DNA of 6,867 bases, taken from Spirochaetaceae bacterium (GTDB lineage Bacteria; Spirochaetota; Spirochaetia; DSM-27196; SLAA01). Position numbers and translations under genes: made by a program. Positions 1 through 6,751 of the stretch are shown here, piece by piece. A model generated the notes under the pieces. That model made no database searches and was not told the DNA's origin. It worked only from the letters and a program-made list of their open reading frames with translations. The stretch's first letter is position 1, and each line of letters begins with the position of its first letter. The stretch spans positions 1 to 6,867 of the forward strand of contig PXEI01000249.1 in NCBI GenBank assembly GCA_003564775.1, written 5' to 3'.

Positions 1-343
1 CAAGATTGTACAGCACATCGGCCCGATCTGGATCGAGCTCCAGGGAACTCTGCAATGCCTGACGAGCGTCTTCAGCGCGACCAAGAAAACGGTACATGAC
101 CCCAAGGTTGTTCAAGGCCTCTGAGTTCTTTGGTGCAATTTTGAGAACCTGTTTGAACTGCTTGACAGCATCGTCATAGCGCTCAAGACGACCGTAGACC
201 GTTCCCAGTAACATGCCCGCTTGAACCGAGTTCGGCGAGGCTTTACTCGCTTCCAGCGCATACTGTTCGGCGCTCTCGTAGTCACTGATTCGTAACGCGT
301 TCTCAGCACGATGTAGGATGTCTCGTAGTTGCGTTTGTGTCAT
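1..343 (-). CDS. TPR-repeat protein, N-terminal part (C-terminus outside window)
   Basis: Reading from ATG at 343 leftward gives 114 residues beginning MTQTQLRDILHRAENAL, with no stop before the window edge. Three consecutive tetratricopeptide repeats are visible, at about residues 4-37, 38-71 and 72-105, and a fourth begins at 106. They show the usual TPR pattern: small residues at helix packing positions (LLGTVYGRLERYDDAV, LNNLGVMYRFLGRAEDA) and Pro at repeat ends (SPNS, APKN, DPDR). TPR arrays are protein-interaction scaffolds, and the partner here is unknown. No signal peptide is visible, so this part looks cytoplasmic. The start is supported by a GAGG purine stretch about 8 bases upstream and by ATGA overlap with the stop of the preceding gene at 340-342. 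It is probably co-translated with the secreted LamG/FnIII protein upstream. The specific function is unrecognised. Confidence 0.88.
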   Translation of the reverse strand, partial: MTQTQLRDILHRAENALRISDYESAEQYALEASKASPNSVQAGMLLGTVYGRLERYDDAVKQFKQVLKIAPKNSEALNNLGVMYRFLGRAEDARQALQSSLELDPDRADVLYNL

Positions 344-1842
344 CGTGCATGCCTCGTCGGGCGCGCGTTCACCTCACGTGATGGAACCGTCTCGTAGACC
401 GGTCCGGCACGGTCATAAGCGGCCACCGCGAAATAGTAGAGCCTTCCGTTCTCCAACCCGGTAATTTCTATCTCGGTTGCTCGACCAACATCAAGAGGTG
501 ACAGGCCAAGGTCACTGTCGCCGGAGAAATAACGCCCGGATTGCGTGCCGTAGTAAACAACATACCCTTCGATCTCCGGATCCATCACCGGGCTCCACTG
601 CAGGCGCACCGCCCCATCCTGGGCCTCGGCCATCACTCGCACCGGAGGCGCCGGGGGTGGTGGCGACTCATAGACCGGGCTTATTGAGGTTATGCTTGGC
701 GTCTGCTCCAGATCGCCGTCGGCAAAAAGCTCTGCCCGTACCTGAAGGTAGCGTCCACGCGGCATGCTTTCCATATCCTGATTCGGGGTGAACCGTGCCC
801 ATTCGGCGTCCACCGAGTCCATTCCAACTCTGTTCTCGCCGATACGGTACTCGAAGAAGATGTCAGTTGCCCCCGGAGTAGCATACTCAGCGTCGATACG
901 GCTCAGCCGTGCGGTGCTTCGGCCCAGATCAATGACACGCGACACCGCCAAACCGGTGCCATTCACCAAAGCGGCTCGAGATGGCTCATCCACAAAGCTC
1001 CGTTCTACTCGCAGCTCATCTATAAACCCGGTAAAGCGCGAGCCCAAAGCCAGCTCGGCCGAACTGCCACTGCCGATTTGTACCCGTGCCGTGTCGCCGG
1101 ACTCAGTTCCGCTTGATGTCATATGCAACACCTCTTGCGGCACTTCGTCCACAAGATACTCAAGGAGTCCGGTGTCGGCGTCGTAGCGCAGCATATGGTG
1201 ATTCCAGCGGCGCGGAATGAGCCCATCCCGTCCCGGCACCTCGACCGTAAGAGGCGTGCTGTCCGGTGCGAAAAACATGTTCTCGAACCGGAACACCAGT
1301 CGTCTGTTCCGGACCTCAACGATCAACTGTTGCGCTACCGCTGCGGCACCGTTTCCCAGTGAGCCTCGCCAGTGCAAAATCTGTTCGCGCTCACTCAGTG
1401 CAGCCGGATACAGATAGAACTCAATAGTGAAGTCGTCCCAGACAGCTCCAGGGCTGAACATGCCCGCTCTGCGACTCTGTATCAGCAAGCCGTCCTGGCT
1501 CCCACGGAACACAGCGGCAGCACCACGATACCCATGGCTCTCGGTTCGCTCCTCTCGCCCTGTGACCGTGTAGTTTCCGGTGTCGTCGCGAAAGCCGCTG
1601 GTGTCAAAATCAATAGCAAGCTCTGTGTCCGGGCCAGCCAGATAGCCACCCTGACGAAGTACGAGCTGTTGCATGTCTCGTCGACCGGGGGCCAGATCAA
1701 GATTTGCCGCAGACACGAGTCGATCTGCCCAACCAGATGTCCCACCAAGCTCTACACGATTCTCACGTGCAGGCAGACCAGCCGTTGCAAAACAGAGAAG
1801 AAATAGTAGTTGCGCCGCCAGAATTGTTCCTGTTCGTCTCAT
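340..1842 (-). CDS. Secreted LamG-like / fibronectin type III domain protein
   Basis: This encodes 500 residues from ATG at 1842. A TTG start four codons earlier (1854) is also open, but the ATG puts the signal sequence directly at the N-terminus (MRRTGTILAA, then a Leu/Phe core to about residue 18). A plausible signal peptidase I site is A-T-A before Gly22. The Cys at about 17 has Leu at -1 and is a poor lipobox. Residues about 70-285 look like a concanavalin/LamG beta-sandwich (DDFTIEFYLYP, then the typical closing GFIDELRVERSF). Residues 295-390 look like a further beta-rich module (RYLQVRAELF). A Pro-rich hinge at 394-400 precedes a fibronectin type III domain at about 400-490 (VRLQWSPVMDPEIEGYVVYY, GRLYYFAVAAYD). 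These folds bind glycans or proteins outside the cytoplasm, and no catalytic motif was seen. It could be a periplasmic or surface adhesion or carbohydrate-binding factor. The domain calls are by eye. It overlaps the TPR gene downstream by ATGA. Confidence 0.82.
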   Translation of the reverse strand: MRRTGTILAAQLLFLLCFATAGLPARENRVELGGTSGWADRLVSAANLDLAPGRRDMQQLVLRQGGYLAGPDTELAIDFDTSGFRDDTGNYTVTGREERTESHGYRGAAAVFRGSQDGLLIQSRRAGMFSPGAVWDDFTIEFYLYPAALSEREQILHWRGSLGNGAAAVAQQLIVEVRNRRLVFRFENMFFAPDSTPLTVEVPGRDGLIPRRWNHHMLRYDADTGLLEYLVDEVPQEVLHMTSSGTESGDTARVQIGSGSSAELALGSRFTGFIDELRVERSFVDEPSRAALVNGTGLAVSRVIDLGRSTARLSRIDAEYATPGATDIFFEYRIGENRVGMDSVDAEWARFTPNQDMESMPRGRYLQVRAELFADGDLEQTPSITSISPVYESPPPPAPPVRVMAEAQDGAVRLQWSPVMDPEIEGYVVYYGTQSGRYFSGDSDLGLSPLDVGRATEIEITGLENGRLYYFAVAAYDRAGPVYETVPSREVNARPTRHAR

Positions 1843-1868
1843 TCTTTTGTACAATAATATCGGCAGCT
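1843..1868. promoter_or_regulatory. Divergent intergenic gap with candidate back-to-back promoters
   Basis: Only 26 bases separate the start of the LamG/FnIII gene (minus) from the start of uvrC (plus). The gap is AT-rich compared with its flanks. On the plus strand, TACAAT (1850-1855) and TAATAT (1855-1860) resemble -10 hexamers. On the minus strand, TATTAT (1859-1854) does so. The -35 elements are weak: TTGTTC at 1824-1829 lies 20 bases from the plus -10, and TTGTGT on the minus strand lies 19 bases from its -10. A perfect 8-base palindrome, TTGTACAA, sits at 1847-1854 over both -10 candidates. If these are the promoters, both 5' leaders would be only a few bases long. Neither gene has a convincing Shine-Dalgarno sequence here. 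The promoter assignment is an inference. Confidence 0.35.
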
Positions 1869-3842
1869 ATGCAGAAAGACACAAGCTTGGTGCGATTCTT
1901 TCCTCGTTCTCCCGGTGTTTACCTCATGAAAGACGAGGACGGTCTCATCATATACATCGGAAAGGCCAAAAACCTTCATTCACGCGTCTCAAGCTACTTC
2001 CGGGGAACCAAAGACCGTAAGACCGGTGTACTCGTCCAGCGGATCAGCACCGTCGACTACATCGTCACCAACAATGAGTACGAGGCCCTGCTGCTTGAAA
2101 ACAACCTCATAAAAGAGCACCAGCCCCGCTACAACATCAATCTTAAGGACGGTAAGTCCTACCCAATGATCCGCATTACTGCCGAGGAGTATCCGCGCGT
2201 GTTTCGCACACGACGCATTGTCCAGGACGGCTCGCAGTACTACGGCCCCTACACCGATATCCACCGAGTAGATCGATATCTCGAGCTCATTGAACGCTTG
2301 TTCCCGCTGCGGAAATGCCGGGGAGCGGTGAAGAAAAGGCCCCATCCGTGCTTGTACTACCACATAGGGCGATGTAGTGCCCCCTGCGCCGGGAAAACCA
2401 CGCGCGAAGAGTACCAGGGGAAGATTGCCGGTATTCACAAACTGCTCGAAGGCAATACCGCGGAGTTACTCCACGACCTTGAGTCCCAAATGCTCTCGGC
2501 CTCGGCCGAACTGAGATTCGAGGAGGCAGCGCGACTCCGTGACGCAATGCAGACGGTGCGGGGACTTGAGGAAGAGCAGCAGGTCATGGACTCCGACCCG
2601 GATGCGCGGGACTACGTAGCATTTGTGCGCAAGGACTACTCCTCATCATTTGCAGTGTTTCAGATGCGCGGCGGCAAACTCTTGTCAGGTGATGTCTTCC
2701 ACTCGGTCGTGTTCGGTTCCGAGAGTGAGGATCTTCAACAGTTCCTCATGCAGTACTACGACGGCACCCGCCCTCTGCCCACACGCCTTATTCTTGCCCA
2801 CCCTGTGGATACCGAGTCCTTCGGCCGCTATCTGCAGGGGATGCATGCCGCCCAAGGCTCCGGCGCGGGCGCGGGCTCCGGCTTGGGTGCGGATGCGGGC
2901 GCGGGCGCGGGCTCCGGCGCGGGCGCCCAGATCTCAATTGAGATTCCCGACAGCCCAACCGGGCGTGACGGTGCGGTGCTCCGGCTCGCACTCGAAAATG
3001 CTCGCAGCGACCTGGAAAAGCGGATTCGCGAAGCTGGCAACGTGCCCGGATTAGAGGAACTGCGCGACCTGCTCGAACTCCCGCGCACACCCTTGGTGAT
3101 AGAAGGCTTTGATATCTCACACCTTGATGGAAAACACACCGTTGCCTCGATGGTGGTGCTCCAGAATGGAATTCCAAACCCCGCTGCATACCGCCACTTT
3201 CGCATCAAGAGTCTGGACGGACGCATTGACGATTTCGGCGCGATGCGCGAGGCAGTTGCCCGACGGTACACCCGCATCATGAACGAAAAACTGCCGCGAC
3301 CCGACCTCATCCTGATTGACGGCGGCATTGGACAGGTGAATGCGGCTGCCGAGATCCTCAACGCGCTTGGACTCGGTGAGATGCGAGTTGTCGGCCTGGC
3401 AAAACGCAACGAGGAGATCTTCCTGCCCGGCAACTCGGAACCGCTGATCCTGCCGGAGGGCTCTCCGCCGCTCCGCATTCTGCAACAGGCACGGGACGAG
3501 GCCCACCGCTTTGCTACCGGTTTTAATCAACGGGCGCGGAGCAAGGACATTGGATTGTCTACGCTGGAAGCGTTGCCTGGGATCGGCCCGGCGCGGGCGC
3601 GGCGGCTGCTGCAGAGTTTTGGGAGCATTGCGGCGGTTGCGGAGGCACCGGCCGATGCGATTGCACACAGCGCCGGGATCGGTGATGTCCAGGCGCAGGA
3701 GATTCTTGAGGAGCTCAGGGCGATCTCGGTGGTGCAGAGTCCTCTGGAGCTTGCTGCCGAAAACCCGGATCAGGACTATGGCCGTACTGGCTCCCCACGT
3801 CCGACAGTGAGCCGGAACACAAAGTCGGACAGTAAGCCGTAG
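1869..3842 (+). CDS. uvrC: UvrABC system protein C (excision endonuclease subunit)
   Basis: UvrC makes the 3' and 5' incisions around DNA lesions recognised by UvrA/UvrB in cytoplasmic nucleotide excision repair. The product is 657 residues; E. coli UvrC is about 610. The GIY-YIG nuclease is at about 14-92 (SPGVYLMKD, IIYIGKAKNL, catalytic-type Arg39, Glu77 in EALLLENNLIKEHQPRYNI). A four-Cys cluster follows (C150, C161, C169, C173), in the place where E. coli UvrC has Cys residues reported to hold an iron-sulfur cluster. The UVR motif that contacts UvrB is at about 200-240 (LRFEEAARLRDAMQ). The RNase H-like endonuclease is at about 405-560 (FDISHLDG with Asp415, IDDFGAMREAV, LILIDGG with Asp484, DEAHRFA with His545). 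Helix-hairpin-helix motifs follow at about 565-620 (LEALPGIGPARARRLLQSFGS). The start at 1869 matches the usual short N-terminus. The open frame continues upstream to 1704, but that part is unlike UvrC and is antisense to the neighbour. Oddities: a Gly/Ala-rich insertion at 330-353 and a polar tail overlapping holA. Confidence 0.97.
   Translation: MQKDTSLVRFFPRSPGVYLMKDEDGLIIYIGKAKNLHSRVSSYFRGTKDRKTGVLVQRISTVDYIVTNNEYEALLLENNLIKEHQPRYNINLKDGKSYPMIRITAEEYPRVFRTRRIVQDGSQYYGPYTDIHRVDRYLELIERLFPLRKCRGAVKKRPHPCLYYHIGRCSAPCAGKTTREEYQGKIAGIHKLLEGNTAELLHDLESQMLSASAELRFEEAARLRDAMQTVRGLEEEQQVMDSDPDARDYVAFVRKDYSSSFAVFQMRGGKLLSGDVFHSVVFGSESEDLQQFLMQYYDGTRPLPTRLILAHPVDTESFGRYLQGMHAAQGSGAGAGSGLGADAGAGAGSGAGAQISIEIPDSPTGRDGAVLRLALENARSDLEKRIREAGNVPGLEELRDLLELPRTPLVIEGFDISHLDGKHTVASMVVLQNGIPNPAAYRHFRIKSLDGRIDDFGAMREAVARRYTRIMNEKLPRPDLILIDGGIGQVNAAAEILNALGLGEMRVVGLAKRNEEIFLPGNSEPLILPEGSPPLRILQQARDEAHRFATGFNQRARSKDIGLSTLEALPGIGPARARRLLQSFGSIAAVAEAPADAIAHSAGIGDVQAQEILEELRAISVVQSPLELAAENPDQDYGRTGSPRPTVSRNTKSDSKP
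2856..2927 (+). repeat. Low-complexity GC repeat coding a Gly/Ala/Ser tract inside UvrC
   Basis: Seventy-two almost purely G/C bases are built from imperfect repeats of GGCGCG and GGCTCC. They encode residues 330-353 of UvrC, a run of Gly alternating with Ala or Ser, broken by one Leu and one Asp. The block GSGAGA occurs at both ends. By comparison with E. coli UvrC from memory, the tract lies in the loop just before the segment equivalent to E. coli KINVQ (here QISIEI). It is therefore an in-frame insertion between otherwise conserved elements and does not interrupt the gene. It probably arose by replication slippage and is likely to form a flexible linker. Confidence 0.85.
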
Positions 3843-4774
3843 TGCACCGCTGGCCGGGTGCTGCGCAACTCAACCGCTAACTCGGCGGCGGACTTAAGTC
3901 CCCGCTCCACCGCATGGGTATCTATGGCGTGTGCCGCCGCTGCGTACAACTTCTGATTGCGCTTACCACGAACACCGGCTGCCGCAGCGGCCTCGGCCGC
4001 ACTCAAACCACGGTCAACCGCACACCGTACCGCGTGAAGATTTCGCAACTGCCAGGTAAGACCGGCCAGTATCTGATGAGCCTGCCCCGTACCCGCCAGC
4101 TGCAGCTGCTGCAATATGTCGAGCGCCCGCTCAAGATCACCAGCCATAATCTGCTCAAAAAGCGTGAAGACGTTCTCTTCTTTGCTGTGAAAAATGTAGC
4201 GCTCAACATCCTCGGCCGCAATCCGCGAGCCTTTTCCAAAAACAAGGCAAAGCCTGTCAGCCTCCCGGCGCAGTTCATCGCTGCCGTTCTCAACAAGCTC
4301 CAGCAGCAGCTCGGCGGCCTCGTGGTCAATTGCGACACCCTTCTTGCGGAAGTAGCCGACGACGTATCCGTGTTTCTGGTTGTCGAACATCTCCCAGAAA
4401 ATCTTCTTACGCTCTGGAATCACCAGCGCTTCAATTTTTTTCTCAATTCCTGGTGCATCACTCTCCAACACCAGAGTTCCGTTCTCGGCCGGATGCGAGG
4501 CGTACTCGACGAGCACCTTAATGTCCTCGGCGCGTTTGTACTGCTCTGCCCCAAGTACACGAACCAGTGTATGTGAAGAGAATAAGGACGGGCTCTGGAG
4601 CAAGGATACCGCCTCACGAACACCACTCTCGAAACTGTAGAGCTTGTGCTCCTCCGGCGCCTCTCCCGTTTGTGAGGCAATCTTGCGCCGGATGGCGTCG
4701 AGGTACTCCGACTTCTCTCCGTGTTCCGGACCGAGCAGAAGAAAAATCCGAGCCTTTGGCGATGCTTTACTCAT
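3776..4774 (-). CDS. holA: DNA polymerase III delta subunit (clamp loader)
   Basis: The delta subunit opens the sliding beta clamp as part of the clamp loader at the replication fork. The product is 332 residues, the normal size for HolA. Supporting features are the N-terminal RIFLLLGPEHGEKSEYLDAI (about 9-28), which matches the degenerate P-loop-like opening of the family; the acidic strand VLESDAPGIEKKIEAL (about 102-117); WEMFDNQKHGYVVGYFRKKG (127-146), matching the domain II region; NGSDELRREADRL (163-175), matching the family signature of a Gly followed by a Leu-x-x-Glu-x-x-Lys/Arg-Leu helix; and ENVFTLFEQIMAGDLERALDIL (200-221) opening the collar domain. The Walker Lys/Thr pattern is incomplete, as is normal for delta. 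ATG at 4774 overlaps the lexA stop by eight bases (ATGAGTAA), and no clear Shine-Dalgarno is present, so translation is probably coupled to lexA. The last 22 codons overlap the uvrC 3' end on the other strand. Confidence 0.9.
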   Translation of the reverse strand: MSKASPKARIFLLLGPEHGEKSEYLDAIRRKIASQTGEAPEEHKLYSFESGVREAVSLLQSPSLFSSHTLVRVLGAEQYKRAEDIKVLVEYASHPAENGTLVLESDAPGIEKKIEALVIPERKKIFWEMFDNQKHGYVVGYFRKKGVAIDHEAAELLLELVENGSDELRREADRLCLVFGKGSRIAAEDVERYIFHSKEENVFTLFEQIMAGDLERALDILQQLQLAGTGQAHQILAGLTWQLRNLHAVRCAVDRGLSAAEAAAAAGVRGKRNQKLYAAAAHAIDTHAVERGLKSAAELAVELRSTRPAVHYGLLSDFVFRLTVGRGEPVRP

Positions 4775-5387
4775 AACTGCGAATCAGGTGTGTCAGCTTC
4801 CCAAGAATACGTAGATTCTGGGTGTAAATGGGGGGATAGGCGGGATTCTCTGCACGCAGCTGGACGCGGTTCTTTTCCAGATAGAAGCGTTTGAGTGTCA
4901 CCGCTTCATCAACCATTGCCACGACGATATCGCCGTTGTTTGCAGTACTCTGACTCGCTACAACCGCAATATCGCCTTCGTGGATTCCGGCACCGGCCAT
5001 GCTGTCTCCGCGAACATGAAGAGCAAAGCAGCTGCGACCCCGAATGAGGGCCCCGGGAACCGGTACGGTACCTTCGTAGTTCTCCTCGGCAAGCAAGGGC
5101 CGTCCAGCCGCTACATTACCCAGAATTGGAACCGAGACAACCCGCGTGTCATGCCCCTTGGCCAGGTCGGTACTGGAAGCCTCAAGAACCTCAATAGTTC
5201 GACTACGATTCCCGGCGAGCGAAAGCCGTCCCTTTTTCTGGAGCGCCTTCACATGGTCGTACGCGCCCTTGGCGGATATCCCGAAATGCCCGGAGATTTC
5301 CCGCATTGTAGGTGGATACTTGTTCTCTTCAATAAATAGCTCAATGTACTCAAGCACCTCACGCTGTCGAGGGGTCAAGTCTTTCAT
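4767..5387 (-). CDS. lexA: LexA repressor (SOS response)
   Basis: LexA represses DNA-damage genes and inactivates itself by RecA-stimulated self-cleavage. The product is 206 residues, the usual length. The N-terminal winged helix is at about 1-67 (LTPRQREVLEYIELFIEENK, YPPTMREISGHFGISAKGAY, VKALQKKGRLSL). The C-terminal S24-type protease domain is intact: cleavage bond Ala94-Gly95 in GNVAAGRP, catalytic Ser129 in GDSMAGAGIHEGDI, and general-base Lys166 in AVTLKRF. The protein should therefore be both DNA-binding and self-cleaving. The recognition region resembles my memory of Leptospira LexA (AKGAYDH), the main reason for suggesting a spirochaete. AAAGG lies about seven bases before the ATG. 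The ATG overlaps the response-regulator stop as ATGA, and its own stop lies inside the holA start. No SOS box of a known type was found near it. Autoregulation, if any, would have to act on an upstream promoter outside the window or an internal one. Confidence 0.97.
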   Translation of the reverse strand: MKDLTPRQREVLEYIELFIEENKYPPTMREISGHFGISAKGAYDHVKALQKKGRLSLAGNRSRTIEVLEASSTDLAKGHDTRVVSVPILGNVAAGRPLLAEENYEGTVPVPGALIRGRSCFALHVRGDSMAGAGIHEGDIAVVASQSTANNGDIVVAMVDEAVTLKRFYLEKNRVQLRAENPAYPPIYTQNLRILGKLTHLIRSYE

Positions 5388-6751
5388 TTCTCAACCTTTA
5401 TCCCATACTTTCGTATCTTGCCGTGAAGGTTTGAAGGATAAACCCCCAGAGCCTCGGCAGTGCGCGAGATATTGTTGCCGTGCTCGGCAAGCTTGCCCTC
5501 AATATACCGCTTTTCAAAGCTTTCACGAGCTTCACTCAGCCCCATATCGTCGAACTCGCTCAGCACCTTGTCTTCAGACTCGGACGCATGGATCTCGCCA
5601 AGGAACCGCCGCACCGACTCGGTACCGATCGTGTCCTCGTCACTCATAATAGTAATCCGTTCCACGAAATTCTTCAATTCCCGAACGTTCCCAGGCCAGC
5701 GGTAATTGACAAGTTCGTCCATTGCTTCCGGGGTGAAACCCTTGGCAACGGTAGCACCGGGGCGAGCTAAGGAGCGCAAGAAGTGCTCGGCAAGGAGTGG
5801 AATGTCCTCGCGGCGTTCCCGCAGGGGCGGCACCTGAATAGGAATAACATTGAGACGAAAGAAGAGATCCTCACGAAAGCGACCATTCCTGATCTCGGCC
5901 TGAATATCCTTGTTTGTGGCGCTGATAATGCGAACATCAACATGCAAGCTTTTCTCGCCGCCGACCCGCTCAAAGGTCATTTCCTGAACAACCCGCAAAA
6001 CCTTAGCCTGGGCGCTGAGCGACATGTCGGCTACCTCGTCAAGAAACAAGGTTCCGCCGTCTGCAGCCTCAAATTTTCCCGTGCGGCGTGACACGGCGCT
6101 GGTGAAGGCGCCTTTCTCATGGCCGAATAGTTCGCTTTCAATCAGTGTGTCCGGAATAGCTGCGCAGTTCACCTCGATGAAGGGTCGCCCAGATCTGGCG
6201 CTGCGCCGATGAACTTCACGTGCCACCAGCTCTTTACCGGTTCCGTTTTCTCCCAGGATGAGTATCCGGGTATCACCACCGGCGCTTTGATTGATGAGTT
6301 CAAGCACTCGAAGCATGGGTTCTGAACGGCCAATCATTTCATCATTCTTGAGCACCGTGTCCTTGAGCGCGCGGTTCTCACGCTTCAGTTGTTCAACTTC
6401 AAGCGCGTTCTTCACAACGGTCAGAACCCGATCAAGGCTCAGCGGTTTCTCTATGAAATCATAAGCCCCGAGCTTCACGGCCTTTACCGCAAGATCAATA
6501 TTCCCGTGCCCTGAGATTATGACCACCTGAACCGCCAGGTACTCATCCTTAATCTCACGCAGGACGTCGATCCCGCCCTTGTTCGGGAGCCACACATCAA
6601 GCAGTACCAGATCTACCGGGTGCGTCTTCAGCAGGGCCATTGCCTCAAGCCCATCCTCAGCACTCATCACTTCGTAACCTTCGTCATGAAGGATATCGGT
6701 GAGAACCTGTCGTATGCTCTCTTCGTCGTCTACAACCAGTACTAAACTCAT
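5384..6751 (-). CDS. Sigma-54-dependent response regulator, NtrC family (NtrX-like)
   Basis: This is a cytoplasmic transcription activator of 455 residues. The receiver domain is at 1-120: acidic pair Asp8/Asp9, phospho-acceptor Asp52 in LLDVWLP, Ser80 in ISGHGNI, Lys102 in FIEKPL. The AAA+ domain is at about 138-365: Walker A GENGTGKE (167-174), sigma-54 loop GAFTSA (214-219), Walker B GGTLFLDE (232-239), arginine-finger region FREDLFFRLN (292-301) and sensor II WPGNVREL (352-359). The Fis-type helix-turn-helix is at about 405-455 (NNISRTAEALGVYPSNLHGKIRKYGI). The receiver (ISGHGNI, GAYDFIEKP) is most like NtrX, but AtoC/ZraR-type names are also possible. It should be phosphorylated by the kinase directly upstream and activate RNA polymerase-sigma-54. 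The start at 6751 gives the normal receiver N-terminus, overlaps the kinase stop as ATGA and follows a purine-rich GAGAAGG. An open extension to 6817 is not family-like. Its targets are unknown. Confidence 0.93.
   Translation of the reverse strand: MSLVLVVDDEESIRQVLTDILHDEGYEVMSAEDGLEAMALLKTHPVDLVLLDVWLPNKGGIDVLREIKDEYLAVQVVIISGHGNIDLAVKAVKLGAYDFIEKPLSLDRVLTVVKNALEVEQLKRENRALKDTVLKNDEMIGRSEPMLRVLELINQSAGGDTRILILGENGTGKELVAREVHRRSARSGRPFIEVNCAAIPDTLIESELFGHEKGAFTSAVSRRTGKFEAADGGTLFLDEVADMSLSAQAKVLRVVQEMTFERVGGEKSLHVDVRIISATNKDIQAEIRNGRFREDLFFRLNVIPIQVPPLRERREDIPLLAEHFLRSLARPGATVAKGFTPEAMDELVNYRWPGNVRELKNFVERITIMSDEDTIGTESVRRFLGEIHASESEDKVLSEFDDMGLSEARESFEKRYIEGKLAEHGNNISRTAEALGVYPSNLHGKIRKYGIKVEK

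Noticed and set aside
225..240. GAACCGAGTTC as a possible SOS-like operator
   Set aside because: The spacer is three bases, not four, and it lies deep inside the TPR coding sequence. It is likely chance.
1843..1854. TTG start for the LamG/FnIII protein at 1854
   Set aside because: It adds only four residues, has no Shine-Dalgarno, and ATG at 1842 gives a clean signal peptide. It cannot be excluded entirely.
1704..1868. Open upstream extension of uvrC giving a 712-residue protein
   Set aside because: The 55 extra residues do not resemble a UvrC N-terminus and are antisense to the signal-peptide end of the neighbouring gene. ATG at 1869 gives the expected family start.
1750..1950. LexA box upstream of uvrC
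   Set aside because: I looked for TTTG-N5-CAAA and GAAC-N4-GTTC around uvrC and across the window. Only near misses were found, such as TTTGTACAAT with wrong spacing.
2788..3478. Long minus-strand open frames opposite uvrC, including Pro/Arg-rich ones
   Set aside because: They are shadows of a GC-rich real gene. The repeats mirror the Gly/Ala tract, and no ribosome site or recognisable domain was seen.
3914..4576. 220-codon plus-strand open frame opposite holA
   Set aside because: It has no domain signature and lies wholly antisense to a well-supported holA. It is a shadow frame.
6209..6229. TGGCAC on the minus strand as a sigma-54 -24 element
   Set aside because: The required TTGC-like -12 half is absent, and the bases are fixed by the conserved ELVAREVH coding sequence.
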